In this document: positions 1 through 6,737 of the stretch, piece by piece
Position numbering within the stretch: the first letter of the stretch is position 1
Layout: every line of letters starts with the position of its first letter
Assembly: GCF_002432345.1 (NCBI RefSeq)
Contig: NZ_DJDT01000032.1
Coordinates: 1-10,442 of the forward strand
Source: Pedobacter sp. UBA5917
GTDB lineage: Bacteria > Bacteroidota > Bacteroidia > Sphingobacteriales > Sphingobacteriaceae
Direction: 5' to 3'
Length of the DNA: 10,442 bases
Position numbers and translations under genes: made by a program
Notes under the pieces: model-generated
Databases searched by the model: none
The model's input: the letters and a program-made list of their open reading frames with translations, nothing else
What the model was told of the DNA's origin: nothing

Positions 1-2
1 CT

Positions 3-185
3 GCAGAGTTTCAAAGTAAACTGGATCATATTCCAGATTTAAAAGCAGCTTTCGAGGCTTTAACCCCTGGACGACAGAGAGGGTATCTGTTATATTTTTC
101 AGCAGCTAAACAACCCAAAACCCGCGAAGCAAGGGTAGAAAAATACTTGCCGCAGATTTTGAACGGTAAAGGATTGGATGATTAG
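3..185 (+). CDS. YdeI/OmpD-associated family protein, C-terminal fragment
   Basis: This is the last 60 codons of a gene that begins outside the window. The frame opens at base 3 and ends with TAG at 183-185. The visible protein has the ending typical of the YdeI (DUF1801-related) family: a helix, then LTPGRQRGYLLYFSAAKQ, then KTREARVEKYLPQILNGKG and a short acidic tail. The conserved GRQRGYLLY...A.Q..TR..R core is what identifies it. YdeI proteins are small cytoplasmic proteins without an assigned reaction; E. coli YdeI has been linked to stress and OmpD-related phenotypes by name only. The perfect 10-bp hairpin starting 6 bases after the stop, followed by a T-rich stretch, probably ends its transcript. 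The family call is fairly safe from the tail alone; the rest of the gene cannot be judged. Confidence 0.82.
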   Translation, partial: AEFQSKLDHIPDLKAAFEALTPGRQRGYLLYFSAAKQPKTREARVEKYLPQILNGKGLDD

Positions 186-190
186 TTGTG

Positions 191-229
191 GTGTCGGATG
201 TTGCCATCCGACACTGAAGCTTCTTTTTT
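191..229 (+). terminator. Hairpin and T-run after the YdeI-family gene
   Basis: GTGTCGGATG (191-200) and CATCCGACAC (205-214) form a perfect 10-bp stem with a TTGC loop. After a few bases comes TTCTTTTTT (221-229). It lies 6 bases past the stop codon, so it could act as a rho-independent terminator. The gap between stem and T-run is longer than ideal, and the stem also belongs to a REP-like repeat pair, so termination may be a secondary role. Confidence 0.5.
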
Positions 230-279
230 AAATTAATTTATAGTCAGATGGTAACATCTGACTGCACAACACATCTGAC
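191..279. repeat. REP-like pair of palindromes plus a half-site
   Basis: Two hairpins of the same design sit 27 bases apart. The first has GTCGGATG-TTGC-CATCCGAC at its core (192-213 region). The second is AGTCAGATG-GTAA-CATCTGACT (242-263). They differ by a G-to-A change on one arm matched by C-to-T on the other, so pairing is kept. A third half-copy, CATCTGAC, lies at 272-279. Short palindromes repeated between genes are typical of REP elements. Whether this one is dispersed in the genome cannot be seen from one window. Confidence 0.6.
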
Positions 280-293
280 CACATAACCAAAAT

Positions 294-791
294 ATGAACA
301 CCTCATTATATTTAAAAGAATTTCAGAAGGCTGCCGATCAGCTGGATAAAGGATTACTTAGCGAAAAGCAGATTGAAGTAGCTGTTGGTGTGGTTTTGGA
401 CTCGGTGTGTTTAAAACTCTATAAAAAATCGTGGGCAAGTGGGCTGCAGGATCCTTTAACTGCCGAATCGCGGATTTTCTTTTCCATCTGGGTAAACGAT
501 GCTACGGTTGAAGTGCAAAAAATAAGTTATAACATCCATGCATTCAAACTAAGGTATTTAAAGGGTTACGCCATACAAAGCCGACAGTTTGCAGATGTTT
601 TTAGAGAAAGTTTTAAGGCTTTTGAACACCAATGGCCAAATGTAAGTGTAAATTACGGACCATTGACTTTAATGGAAGGTTGGATAAAGCTCGTTGAAAA
701 CAATCTTCCGCGTGAAGTTTTATCATTGGCGAATAACTTTTTGGCAATAGAGCATTTAGTTGATGATGCGCTTTTGAAATTCAAAAAATGA
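294..791 (+). CDS. Hypothetical protein, 165 aa
   Basis: I do not recognise this protein. It is 165 residues, starts at ATG 294 and stops at TGA 789-791. There is no signal peptide, no membrane segment and no metal-binding cluster, so it should be a soluble cytoplasmic protein. The sequence is rich in Leu, Lys, Phe and Val and looks mainly helical. Two tryptophan-containing patches stand out: KKSWASGLQDPLTAESRIFF (residues about 44-63) and FEHQWPNVSVNYGPLTLMEGW (about 110-130). No Shine-Dalgarno sequence precedes the ATG (ACATAACCAAAATATG), which is usual in Bacteroidota. It stands alone: hairpins lie upstream, a repeat-filled spacer follows, and no partner gene suggests a role. Frame length, codon use and composition make a real gene likely. 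Confidence 0.75.
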   Translation: MNTSLYLKEFQKAADQLDKGLLSEKQIEVAVGVVLDSVCLKLYKKSWASGLQDPLTAESRIFFSIWVNDATVEVQKISYNIHAFKLRYLKGYAIQSRQFADVFRESFKAFEHQWPNVSVNYGPLTLMEGWIKLVENNLPREVLSLANNFLAIEHLVDDALLKFKK

Positions 792-841
792 AAACTTATT
801 AAGCGTTTATATGGCCATTATGCTTCATGTAAAAAAGTGTT

Positions 842-1136
842 TTAAGATTAGGAAATGAACGGTTTGTGGTGCTTGGCGGTTTTTAGTCCCGCCATTCGCT
901 GTAGCTCCGATAGAAAAATCGGAGGCTGCCGCTGCTGTCGGGTTTAAAAACATAGGTTTGTGCACCTTGCAACCTTAAAAATGAAATACTGGTTTGGCCA
1001 TTTAGCCCCGGTTGAAGCGTTACCCTGCAGCAACGAGGTACGAGGAAGCGAAGCGTAAAAGCGGAAAACGGGATGAAACTTCGTATGTTGAACAGGCATT
1101 GCGCTCCGTTACCATTGACAGACTCTAAATAAGAAT
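842..1136. other. Gene-free spacer with degenerate repeat material
   Basis: No convincing gene lies here. Two small hairpins can be drawn: TGGCGG (874-879) with CCGCCA (889-894), and CTCCGAT (905-911) with ATCGGAG (918-924). The base composition is clearly more GC-rich than the AT-rich spacers elsewhere in the window. The wording resembles dispersed intergenic repeats of Pedobacter-type genomes, but that is from general memory and was not checked. A 107-residue minus-strand frame crosses this stretch and continues into the stem-loop at 1137-1222. I regard it as spurious. Confidence 0.4.
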
Positions 1137-1222
1137 CGTCATCTCGACTGAAGTGCAACGAAACGGAGAGATCTATCTCGAGATAGATTTCTCGACTACG
1201 CTTCACTCTGCTCGAAATGACG
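1137..1222. repeat. 86-base imperfect stem-loop repeat
   Basis: The stretch begins CGTCATCTCGACTG and ends CTGCTCGAAATGACG. The right arm, reverse-complemented, matches the left arm along most of its length with scattered mismatches. The centre is a perfect 18-base palindrome, ATCTATCTCGAGATAGAT (1171-1188). As RNA or single-stranded DNA it would fold into one long hairpin. Elements with a GTCAT...CTCGA outer arm are widespread between genes in Bacteroidota, as far as I recall. A trimmed right arm of the same type (GGTCGAAATGACG) recurs at 6543-6555. Confidence 0.7.
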
Positions 1223-1275
1223 GTGCCTCAGTGGTACTCATTTTATAATAAAAAAACATTAATCAAATATAGGTT

Positions 1276-1845
1276 ATGAGCAAAATAAACAAAAAAGAAC
1301 TTTCTGCAGCGCAAACAGCAGAGCTGCTCCATACTTTAAAAATCCGGTTCGAGAAAAACATGAACCGGCATAAAGATTTAGATTGGAGTAAAGTACAGGA
1401 AAAATTAACGGCTAAACCTGAAAAATTATGGGTGCTTGATGAAATGGAAATTACAGGAGGCGAACCGGATATAGTGGATTACGATAAAAGCACGGACGAA
1501 TACATTTTTTACGATTGCGCTGCCGAAAGTCCGAAAGGACGGCGAAGCGTTTGTTACGACCTTGAAGGACTTGAATCGAGAAAAGAACACCAGCCAGAAA
1601 ATAATGCGGTTGATATGGCTGCTGCGATGGGTATCGAATTGCTAACCGAAGAGCAATACCGTAATTTACAACAGCTCGGAAAATTCGACACGAAAACTTC
1701 AAGCTGGCTGTTTACCCCACCTGCAATCAGGGAATTGGGCGGTGCCCTTTTTGGCGATCGCAGGTACGATCATGTATTTACTTACCATAATGGTGCGCAA
1801 TCATACTATGCAGCCAGGGCTTTCCGCGGTTTGTTAAGGGTGTAA
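1276..1845 (+). CDS. DUF4256 family protein
   Basis: This is a 189-residue protein of the DUF4256 family, whose function is unknown; the length is normal for the family and the protein looks complete. The family core is easy to see: FEKNMNRH (residues 25-32), WVLDEMEITGGEPD (52-65), YIFYDCAAESPKGRRSVCYD (76-95), SRKEHQPENNAVDMAAAMG (101-119), then LGKFDTKTSSW (134-144) and the end block GGALFGDRRYDHVFTYHNGA plus YYAARAFRG. There is no signal peptide or membrane segment, so it should be cytoplasmic. The start at ATG 1276 (MSKINKKELS) has no Shine-Dalgarno sequence. The gene is probably transcribed alone. Its stop lies 4 bases from the stop of the minus-strand acetyltransferase, leaving no room for a dedicated terminator between them. 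Confidence 0.9.
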   Translation: MSKINKKELSAAQTAELLHTLKIRFEKNMNRHKDLDWSKVQEKLTAKPEKLWVLDEMEITGGEPDIVDYDKSTDEYIFYDCAAESPKGRRSVCYDLEGLESRKEHQPENNAVDMAAAMGIELLTEEQYRNLQQLGKFDTKTSSWLFTPPAIRELGGALFGDRRYDHVFTYHNGAQSYYAARAFRGLLRV

Positions 1846-1849
1846 ATAA

Positions 1850-2350
1850 CTATAACAGCTTTTCGTAACAGAAAAACCGCAAACCCGGACGTTTGGCCAA
1901 ACCGATTTCGCCACTAAAAGTATAACCCAGTTTTGGGAAAAGCGCTTGTGTGGCTTTGTTTTTGCTATTGGTATCTACCCTTAAAATTTTAATATCATTT
2001 GCTATGGCAACCACTTCGGCCTGTTGCATTAAAGCTTTGGCAATGCCTTTGCCCTGGCAATCAGGATCAACGGCTAAACGGTGCGTAACAATTGCTTTTT
2101 CGGTAATGTCCCAGCCGGCATCCGTATATTCTTCATCCTGATCGTTTGTAATCGCCGAAACGCCAACAACCTGATCTTCCAATAGCGCTACCCATAACTG
2201 CCCAATAGCTATATCTTTTGCGAAAACTTCAGGATTGGGATAATCATCTCCCCATTGAAAATTCCCGGCAGCCCGCATTAAGGGTACAACCTTTCTTACC
2301 AGCTGCATAATTTGAGGTATATCTTCTGTAATGGCTAATCTTATTGTCAT
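1850..2350 (-). CDS. GNAT family N-acetyltransferase
   Basis: This is a soluble acetyl-CoA-dependent N-acetyltransferase of the GNAT fold with unknown acceptor. From the start chosen here it has 166 residues, normal for the fold. Motif A is clear: HRLAVDP (about residues 90-96) followed by the pyrophosphate-binding loop QGKGIAKALM (99-108). Motif B is DTNSKNKATQALFPKLGY (126-143), whose Asn and Tyr residues are typical of acetyl-CoA contacts. The frame stays open to an ATG at 2377, which would add nine residues (MNPTIIFAP). I prefer ATG 2350 because family members begin like MTIRLA, and because a TATCTTTG promoter-like box lies between the two starts. The gene converges with the DUF4256 gene, so the two are not co-transcribed. 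Confidence 0.88.
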   Translation of the reverse strand: MTIRLAITEDIPQIMQLVRKVVPLMRAAGNFQWGDDYPNPEVFAKDIAIGQLWVALLEDQVVGVSAITNDQDEEYTDAGWDITEKAIVTHRLAVDPDCQGKGIAKALMQQAEVVAIANDIKILRVDTNSKNKATQALFPKLGYTFSGEIGLAKRPGLRFFCYEKLL

Positions 2351-2355
2351 GGGTG

Positions 2356-2363
2356 CAAAGATA
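2356..2363 (-). promoter_or_regulatory. Possible Bacteroidota -7 box for the GNAT gene
   Basis: On the minus strand TATCTTTG matches the Bacteroidota -7 consensus TAnnTTTG exactly. It ends 5 bases before the ATG at 2350, so a transcript from it would have almost no leader. I see no good -33 TTG at the expected distance, which keeps the confidence low. Confidence 0.35.
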
Positions 2364-2390
2364 ATAGTTGGGTTCATTCGTTCAGTTGTT

Positions 2391-2497
2391 CGTTGGTCAT
2401 TTGTTTACATAGGTTAACTGTTTACCCTTCGGCTACGCTCAGGGGGTTAATCGGTTAATTGCCCAATTATTTTATTGTTAAATTGTTAATGAAAACA
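2391..2497. repeat. Low-complexity GGTTAA-type spacer repeat
   Basis: The stretch contains TTGGTCATTTGTT (2393-2405), CATAGGTTAACTG (2408-2420) and GGTTAATCGGTTAATTG. The first two are found again, inverted, at 6612-6647 beyond the receptor gene. A CCCTTCGGCTACGCTCAGGG fragment (2424-2443) interrupts it, a sequence type common in Bacteroidota spacers. The end grades into the tandem array that follows. No gene is visible. Confidence 0.5.
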
Positions 2498-2897
2498 GAA
2501 TTGCTTAATTGTTCGATTGCTAAATTGTTAAAGCAAATTGCCAATTGAAAACTGTTGTGAATGCTTAATTGTAATAGGAGAATTGCTTAATTGTTCGATT
2601 GCTAAATTGTTAAAGCAAATTGCCAATTGAAAACTGTTATGAATGCTTAATTGTAATAGGAGAATTGCCTAATTGTTCGATTGCTAAATTGTTGACTGCA
2701 AATTGCCAACTGAAAACTGTTGTGAATGCTTAATTGTAATAGGAGAATTGCCTAATTGTTCGATTGCTAAATTGCTAACTGCAAATTGCCAACTGAAAAC
2801 TGTTGTGAATGCTTAATTGTAATAGAAGAATTGCTTACTAAATTGTTAACTGCAAATTGCCAACTGATAACTATAATGAATGCTTAATTGTATTAGG
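2498..2897. repeat. Tandem minisatellite, about 82-83 bases x 4.8 copies
   Basis: Copies start at 2498, 2580, 2662, 2745 and 2828, each with GAATTGC. Each full unit runs through TTCGATTGCTAAATTG, CAAATTGCCAA.TG, AACTGTT.TGAATGC and TTAATTGTAATAG. Copies 1 and 2 differ at about one base, and copies 3 and 4 at about three. Copies 3 and 4 share an ACTGC variant and a one-base insertion not found in 1 and 2. Copy 5 lacks about 13 bases near its start and is more diverged. The period is not uniformly a multiple of three and stop codons recur, so it does not encode a repeat protein. The unit is AT-rich and full of short AATTG/CAATT inverted pairs. Confidence 0.95.
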
Positions 2898-3135
2898 TTA
2901 ATTATTTCATTACTATACCGATCGCTAGTTACAACAATAGAGCAATCAAACAGTATAGCAATAAAATAACCTTACAATCTTTCAGTCTAACACAAAGCAC
3001 TTTAGGTTAAAACAAAACTTCATGAAATCTTCATCTTTCTGTTTGATATTTGAGCATATCGCTCTTCTTATTATTCCGGCTTTAGAAAGGCTGTTAAGGA
3101 ATTGTTTTTCTATTGTTTAATACTGATTTTCTTAT
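2898..3135. other. AT-rich gene-free stretch before the receptor promoter
   Basis: I see no gene, RNA gene or strong hairpin here. The array ends at about 2897 and ordinary AT-rich DNA follows. The only small symmetry is GAGC-ATATC-GCTC (3052-3064), too short to interpret. Together with the array it gives the receptor gene an unusually long upstream region. Confidence 0.4.
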
Positions 3136-3199
3136 TGTTAATTCAAGGTTAAAGTTAATATGTTGTTAATATTGAATTAACATTAGTGCTGTTGTTTTG
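3136..3199 (+). promoter_or_regulatory. Putative promoter and operator of the receptor gene
   Basis: An 11-bp perfect inverted repeat, TGTTAATTCAA (3136-3146) and TTGAATTAACA (3172-3182), encloses two direct copies of GTTAATAT (3154-3161 and 3165-3172) that are 11 bases apart, one helical turn. The right arm supplies a TTG (3172-3174) that could serve as the -33 element. Seventeen bases later is TTGTTTTG (3192-3199), one mismatch from the Bacteroidota -7 consensus TAnnTTTG. The start codon is at 3222. The arrangement suggests a regulator that binds over the -33 region; this is inference from symmetry and position. Confidence 0.45.
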
Positions 3200-3221
3200 T
3201 ACCAAAATAAAATAACAGAAA

Positions 3222-6200
3222 ATGAAATCACGTATACTATCCCTAGTAAGTATCTTCGTGCTCCTGGTTACATTTGTCCAGGCACAGGTTACAACGTCTA
3301 GCATTAACGGAAAAGTAAAGGATAACAAAGGCTCTATTCCTGGGGCAACCATCGTTATGGTACATGTACCAACTGGTACAGTATCAAAAGGTTCGTCGAA
3401 CGAAAACGGCCTTTACCGCATTGGTAACTTAAACCCGGGCGGACCATACAAAATCACCGTAACCTTTGTAGGTTATAGTCCGGTGGTAAAAGAAAACATT
3501 TATTTAACGCTTGGTAACGATGTAAAACTCGATATCGATCTTCAGGAGCAGGGCAACCAATTGGCCGAGGTGAGTGTTAAAGGTCAAAAAGGCGGAACCA
3601 AAGCAGGTGCGGGCACAAACATTGGTGAAGGTCAGATTAAAACCCTGCCTACCATGAACCGCAGTTTGCAGGATGTTACCCGTGTAACCCCTCAGGGCAG
3701 TAAAGATAATACCTTTGGTGGTACCAACTTTAGGTATAACAACGTAACCATCGATGGTGCAATTAATAATGACGCGATTGGTTTCAGTCCTTCATTAGGT
3801 GGTCAGAGCGGAAGCTCGGGCATGCCTGGTAGTAGTACCCGTACCAATCCGGTTTCACTTGATGCGATCCAGGATGTTACCGTTCTACTTTCTCCTTACG
3901 ATGTTAAAGTAGGTAACTTTTTAGGTGGTAGTATCAATGCGGTAACCCGTGGTGGTACAAACGAAGTTGTTGGATCGGTTTATGGTTATGGCCGTAACGC
4001 ATCGTTGATCGGCAGAAACAAAATTGGCGATAACAGCAAGGAGCCTTCGGCTTTCCACGATTATCAAACCGGTTTCCGTGTAGGTTTCCCGATCATTAAA
4101 GATAAATTATTCTTCTTCACCAATGAGGAGATTACCCGCCGTCAGGATCCGGTAATTTTAGGTGCAGGATCGTCGGATATGAAATTGCTTACCTTGTCAG
4201 AGGCACAACAGATTTCTGACCGTATGAAAAATGCTTATGGTATTGATGCAGGTTCGTTTGGCGATTACAACATTTATTCACAATCAAACAAATTCTTTAA
4301 CCGTTTAGATTGGAATATCAACGAAAATAACCAGTTAACCATCAGAAATAACACCATTATTTCGAAAGCAACCAACCTGGAAAGAGATCAGCTTAACTTC
4401 AGGTTTGGTGGTATCGATTTTAAACAGAACAACAACCAGACTTCAACTGTTGCCGATCTGAAAACCCGTTTCGGAAATTCGGCTACCAACAACCTGATCG
4501 TTGGTTATTCTACTGTTCACGATTATCGTGATCCGCTTTCTAATCCGGCAGTACCTCAGATCGAAATTGCTGCAAACGGTGGAACATTGTTTTTAGGTAC
4601 CGACCGTGAGGCAAGTATCTTCAACATGAAACAGAATACTTTCGAATTTACAGATAACTATACTTACAGCTCAGGTATCCATACTTTTACTGTTGGTACA
4701 CACAACGAGTTTTACAACATCAACTATGGTTTTGTAAACTCATGGAACGGCCGTGTGGCTTATGGTAGTATTGCCGATTTCCTGGCCAACAGGCCGAACA
4801 GGGTACGTACAAGTTATAACTACGACGATAATAGCCGTGATAATATTATTGCAAACCCAACTGCAGAATTTAATGTAAACATGTACAGTGTTTATGGTCA
4901 GGATGAAATCCGCATCGGCGACCGTTTTAAATTAACACCGGGTTTACGTTTCGATATGGCTGATTTACCTAATATGCCATCATTGAGTTCAAAAACTACA
5001 AACTCGCCTGTTGATCCAAACTATGGTACAACTTATACTTATACCCAGCCATCATCAATTACCGGAAAATTCCTGAACAAAATCCAGATTTCTCCACGTA
5101 TCGGTTTTAACTTCGATGTATTGGGTAACCAGAGTTTGGTTATGCGTGGTGGTACCGGTTTATTTACCAGCCGTGTTCCTTTCGCATGGATTGGTTATGC
5201 TTACTACAACAACGGCGTAAACTATGGTGCTTTCGATAAACCGTATGTTTACTCAAGCTCGGATCCTACAAAAATCTCAACTCCGGTGGCAGGTTCCGAC
5301 CCGATAAAAGATGCTTTAACCGGTAATGGCGAAGCGGGTTATGTAACCAAACAGGGTGTTAATGTTAAAGATGCAAACGGCGCTACACAGGTAGATTTGG
5401 TTGATAACAACTTTAAAATGCCAAAAGCATGGAGAAGCAATTTAGCTTTCGACTATAAAACAGACGACCAGTGGAAATTTACAGTGGAAGGAATTTTTAG
5501 CCAGGTAATTAAAGATGTGCAGTTCCAGCAGATCAACTATGTAGATAATCCTACTTACATGGTTTACGATACGCAGAAACAACAGCCAATTTACTCTGGT
5601 GCTAAAATCAACCCGTTGTACACTAATGCTTATTTGTTATCGAACACCGATAAAGGATATAAATACAGCTTAACTGCACAGGTAAGTAAATCACTTCCTT
5701 TCGGTTTGGATATGATGGTGGCTTATACCTACGGAAGATCGAAAGATATTGCCAACGGTATCCGTAACTCAATGGAATCTAACTGGCAGTTAAACCAGTC
5801 GCTTAGCCCGAACAATGCAGCATTGGCTTATTCTAACTTCGATATCCGTAACAGGATTATCTCAACCATCAATTACAGGTTAGATTGGGCTAAAAACGGT
5901 AAATATGTATCTAACTTCTCGTTGTTCTTCAGCGGTCAGTCGGGTTCTCCATATTCGTTAGGTTTAGTAAACACCAGGATCAACGGAACCGGACAAACAG
6001 TAAGTTTAATGTATGTACCGGCTGTAGGCGAAACACAGAAATTCTTTGCCAATACACCTGATGGAATTGCACAGGCAGCAGCATTCGATAGCTACATCAA
6101 TGGTGATAAATACCTGAGCAGCCGTCGCGGCGATTTTACTGAACGTAACGGTGCACGTACCCCTTGGAATGTTCAGGCCGATTTCCGTTTCTCTCAGGAT

Positions 6201-6473
6201 TTACAGGTTGCAAAAGGAAAACACCCTCACGTACTTACTTTAACTTACGATATCATCAACTTAACCAACCTGGTTAATAAAAATTGGGGAGTTCAGTATT
6301 TTTCTCCTAATACTTATAACTCTATGGCCAGTATGGGTATCAAAGTTGCAACAGCAGGTACACCAACCGCATATCCGGTGTATACCTTTGCCCAAAAAGA
6401 TGTAACCTCTTACTCAAAAGATTTCTTTGCATCACGTTACCAGATGCAACTGGGATTGAGATATAGCTTCTAA
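3222..6473 (+). CDS. Oar-like TonB-dependent outer-membrane receptor
   Basis: This 1083-residue outer-membrane protein has a signal peptide (residues 1-21, cleavage after VQA). A carboxypeptidase-regulatory-like beta-sandwich (about 27-110, with SINGKVKD and GLYRIGNLNPGGPYKITVTF) comes next, then a TonB plug domain (about 135-250: LPTMNRSLQDVTRVTP, FRYNNVTIDGA, SINAVTRGGTNEVVGSVYG). The rest is a long beta-barrel ending in LGLRYSF, with the terminal Phe expected for Bam-dependent insertion. Length and plug wording fit the Oar-like family rather than SusC, and no SusD-like gene follows. Such receptors import substrates using TonB energy; the ligand is not predictable here. I could not identify a TonB box. 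The start ATG follows AATAACAGAAA without a Shine-Dalgarno sequence. The gene is monocistronic: long regulatory spacer before, strong terminator after. Confidence 0.92.
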   Translation: MKSRILSLVSIFVLLVTFVQAQVTTSSINGKVKDNKGSIPGATIVMVHVPTGTVSKGSSNENGLYRIGNLNPGGPYKITVTFVGYSPVVKENIYLTLGNDVKLDIDLQEQGNQLAEVSVKGQKGGTKAGAGTNIGEGQIKTLPTMNRSLQDVTRVTPQGSKDNTFGGTNFRYNNVTIDGAINNDAIGFSPSLGGQSGSSGMPGSSTRTNPVSLDAIQDVTVLLSPYDVKVGNFLGGSINAVTRGGTNEVVGSVYGYGRNASLIGRNKIGDNSKEPSAFHDYQTGFRVGFPIIKDKLFFFTNEEITRRQDPVILGAGSSDMKLLTLSEAQQISDRMKNAYGIDAGSFGDYNIYSQSNKFFNRLDWNINENNQLTIRNNTIISKATNLERDQLNFRFGGIDFKQNNNQTSTVADLKTRFGNSATNNLIVGYSTVHDYRDPLSNPAVPQIEIAANGGTLFLGTDREASIFNMKQNTFEFTDNYTYSSGIHTFTVGTHNEFYNINYGFVNSWNGRVAYGSIADFLANRPNRVRTSYNYDDNSRDNIIANPTAEFNVNMYSVYGQDEIRIGDRFKLTPGLRFDMADLPNMPSLSSKTTNSPVDPNYGTTYTYTQPSSITGKFLNKIQISPRIGFNFDVLGNQSLVMRGGTGLFTSRVPFAWIGYAYYNNGVNYGAFDKPYVYSSSDPTKISTPVAGSDPIKDALTGNGEAGYVTKQGVNVKDANGATQVDLVDNNFKMPKAWRSNLAFDYKTDDQWKFTVEGIFSQVIKDVQFQQINYVDNPTYMVYDTQKQQPIYSGAKINPLYTNAYLLSNTDKGYKYSLTAQVSKSLPFGLDMMVAYTYGRSKDIANGIRNSMESNWQLNQSLSPNNAALAYSNFDIRNRIISTINYRLDWAKNGKYVSNFSLFFSGQSGSPYSLGLVNTRINGTGQTVSLMYVPAVGETQKFFANTPDGIAQAAAFDSYINGDKYLSSRRGDFTERNGARTPWNVQADFRFSQDLQVAKGKHPHVLTLTYDIINLTNLVNKNWGVQYFSPNTYNSMASMGIKVATAGTPTAYPVYTFAQKDVTSYSKDFFASRYQMQLGLRYSF

Positions 6474-6498
6474 TCTTTTTTTTAAAACTAATATATAT

Positions 6499-6531
6499 AC
6501 GGTCTGACCTTAAAAGGTCAGGCCGTTTTTT
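6499..6531 (+). terminator. Rho-independent terminator of the receptor gene
   Basis: ACGGTCTGACC (6499-6509) pairs with GGTCAGGCCGT (6516-6526) in an 11-bp stem containing one G-T pair and a TTAAAA loop. It is followed directly by six T residues (6526-6531). It lies 26 bases after the receptor stop codon. Confidence 0.9.
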
Positions 6532-6532
6532 G

Positions 6533-6660
6533 TTTACGCTGCGGTCGAAATGACGCGACTTTTTGATAGCGTTTGGCGTTTAATAACAATTAACCAGTTA
6601 ATCAATTTAACCAGTTAACCTATGCCAACCAATGAACAAATGACCAATAAACCAATTAAA
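6533..6660. repeat. Repeat remnants: hairpin arm and AACCAATTAA-type repeat
   Basis: GCGGTCGAAATGACG (6541-6555) resembles the right arm of the 86-base stem-loop at 1137-1222, without its partner arm. From about 6588 the sequence becomes AATTAACCAGTTAATC, CCAGTTAACC, AATGAACAAATGACC and ACCAATTAAACC, a low-complexity spacer repeat. Parts of it (CAGTTAACCTATG at 6612-6624 and AACAAATGACCAA at 6635-6647) are exact reverse complements of 2408-2420 and 2393-2405. Confidence 0.55.
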
Positions 6661-6724
6661 CCTTTTCTATTCTCCACCTGTCCAAATTAAACACACAGCG
6701 TAAAGCTTGATTTATTTTTCACTT

Positions 6725-6730
6725 AAAAGG
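6725..6730 (+). promoter_or_regulatory. Shine-Dalgarno-like site of the small lipoprotein gene
   Basis: AAAAGG lies 7 bases before ATG 6738. It is the clearest ribosome-binding-site candidate in the window and supports the reality of this very short gene. Confidence 0.5.
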
Positions 6731-6737
6731 TTAGGTT

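Noticed and set aside
883..1206. 107-residue minus-strand reading frame
   Set aside because: It runs through the 86-base stem-loop and the degenerate repeat spacer, has no recognisable domain, and has a Ser/Arg/Phe-rich composition typical of frames read out of repeats.
2498..2897. CRISPR array
   Set aside because: The repeated unit is 82-83 bases with no unique spacers between short repeats, and no cas genes are present, so it is a tandem minisatellite.
3222..6473. SusC-type receptor of a polysaccharide utilisation locus
   Set aside because: No SusD-like gene, glycoside hydrolase or paired regulator is nearby, and the plug wording fits Oar-like receptors better.
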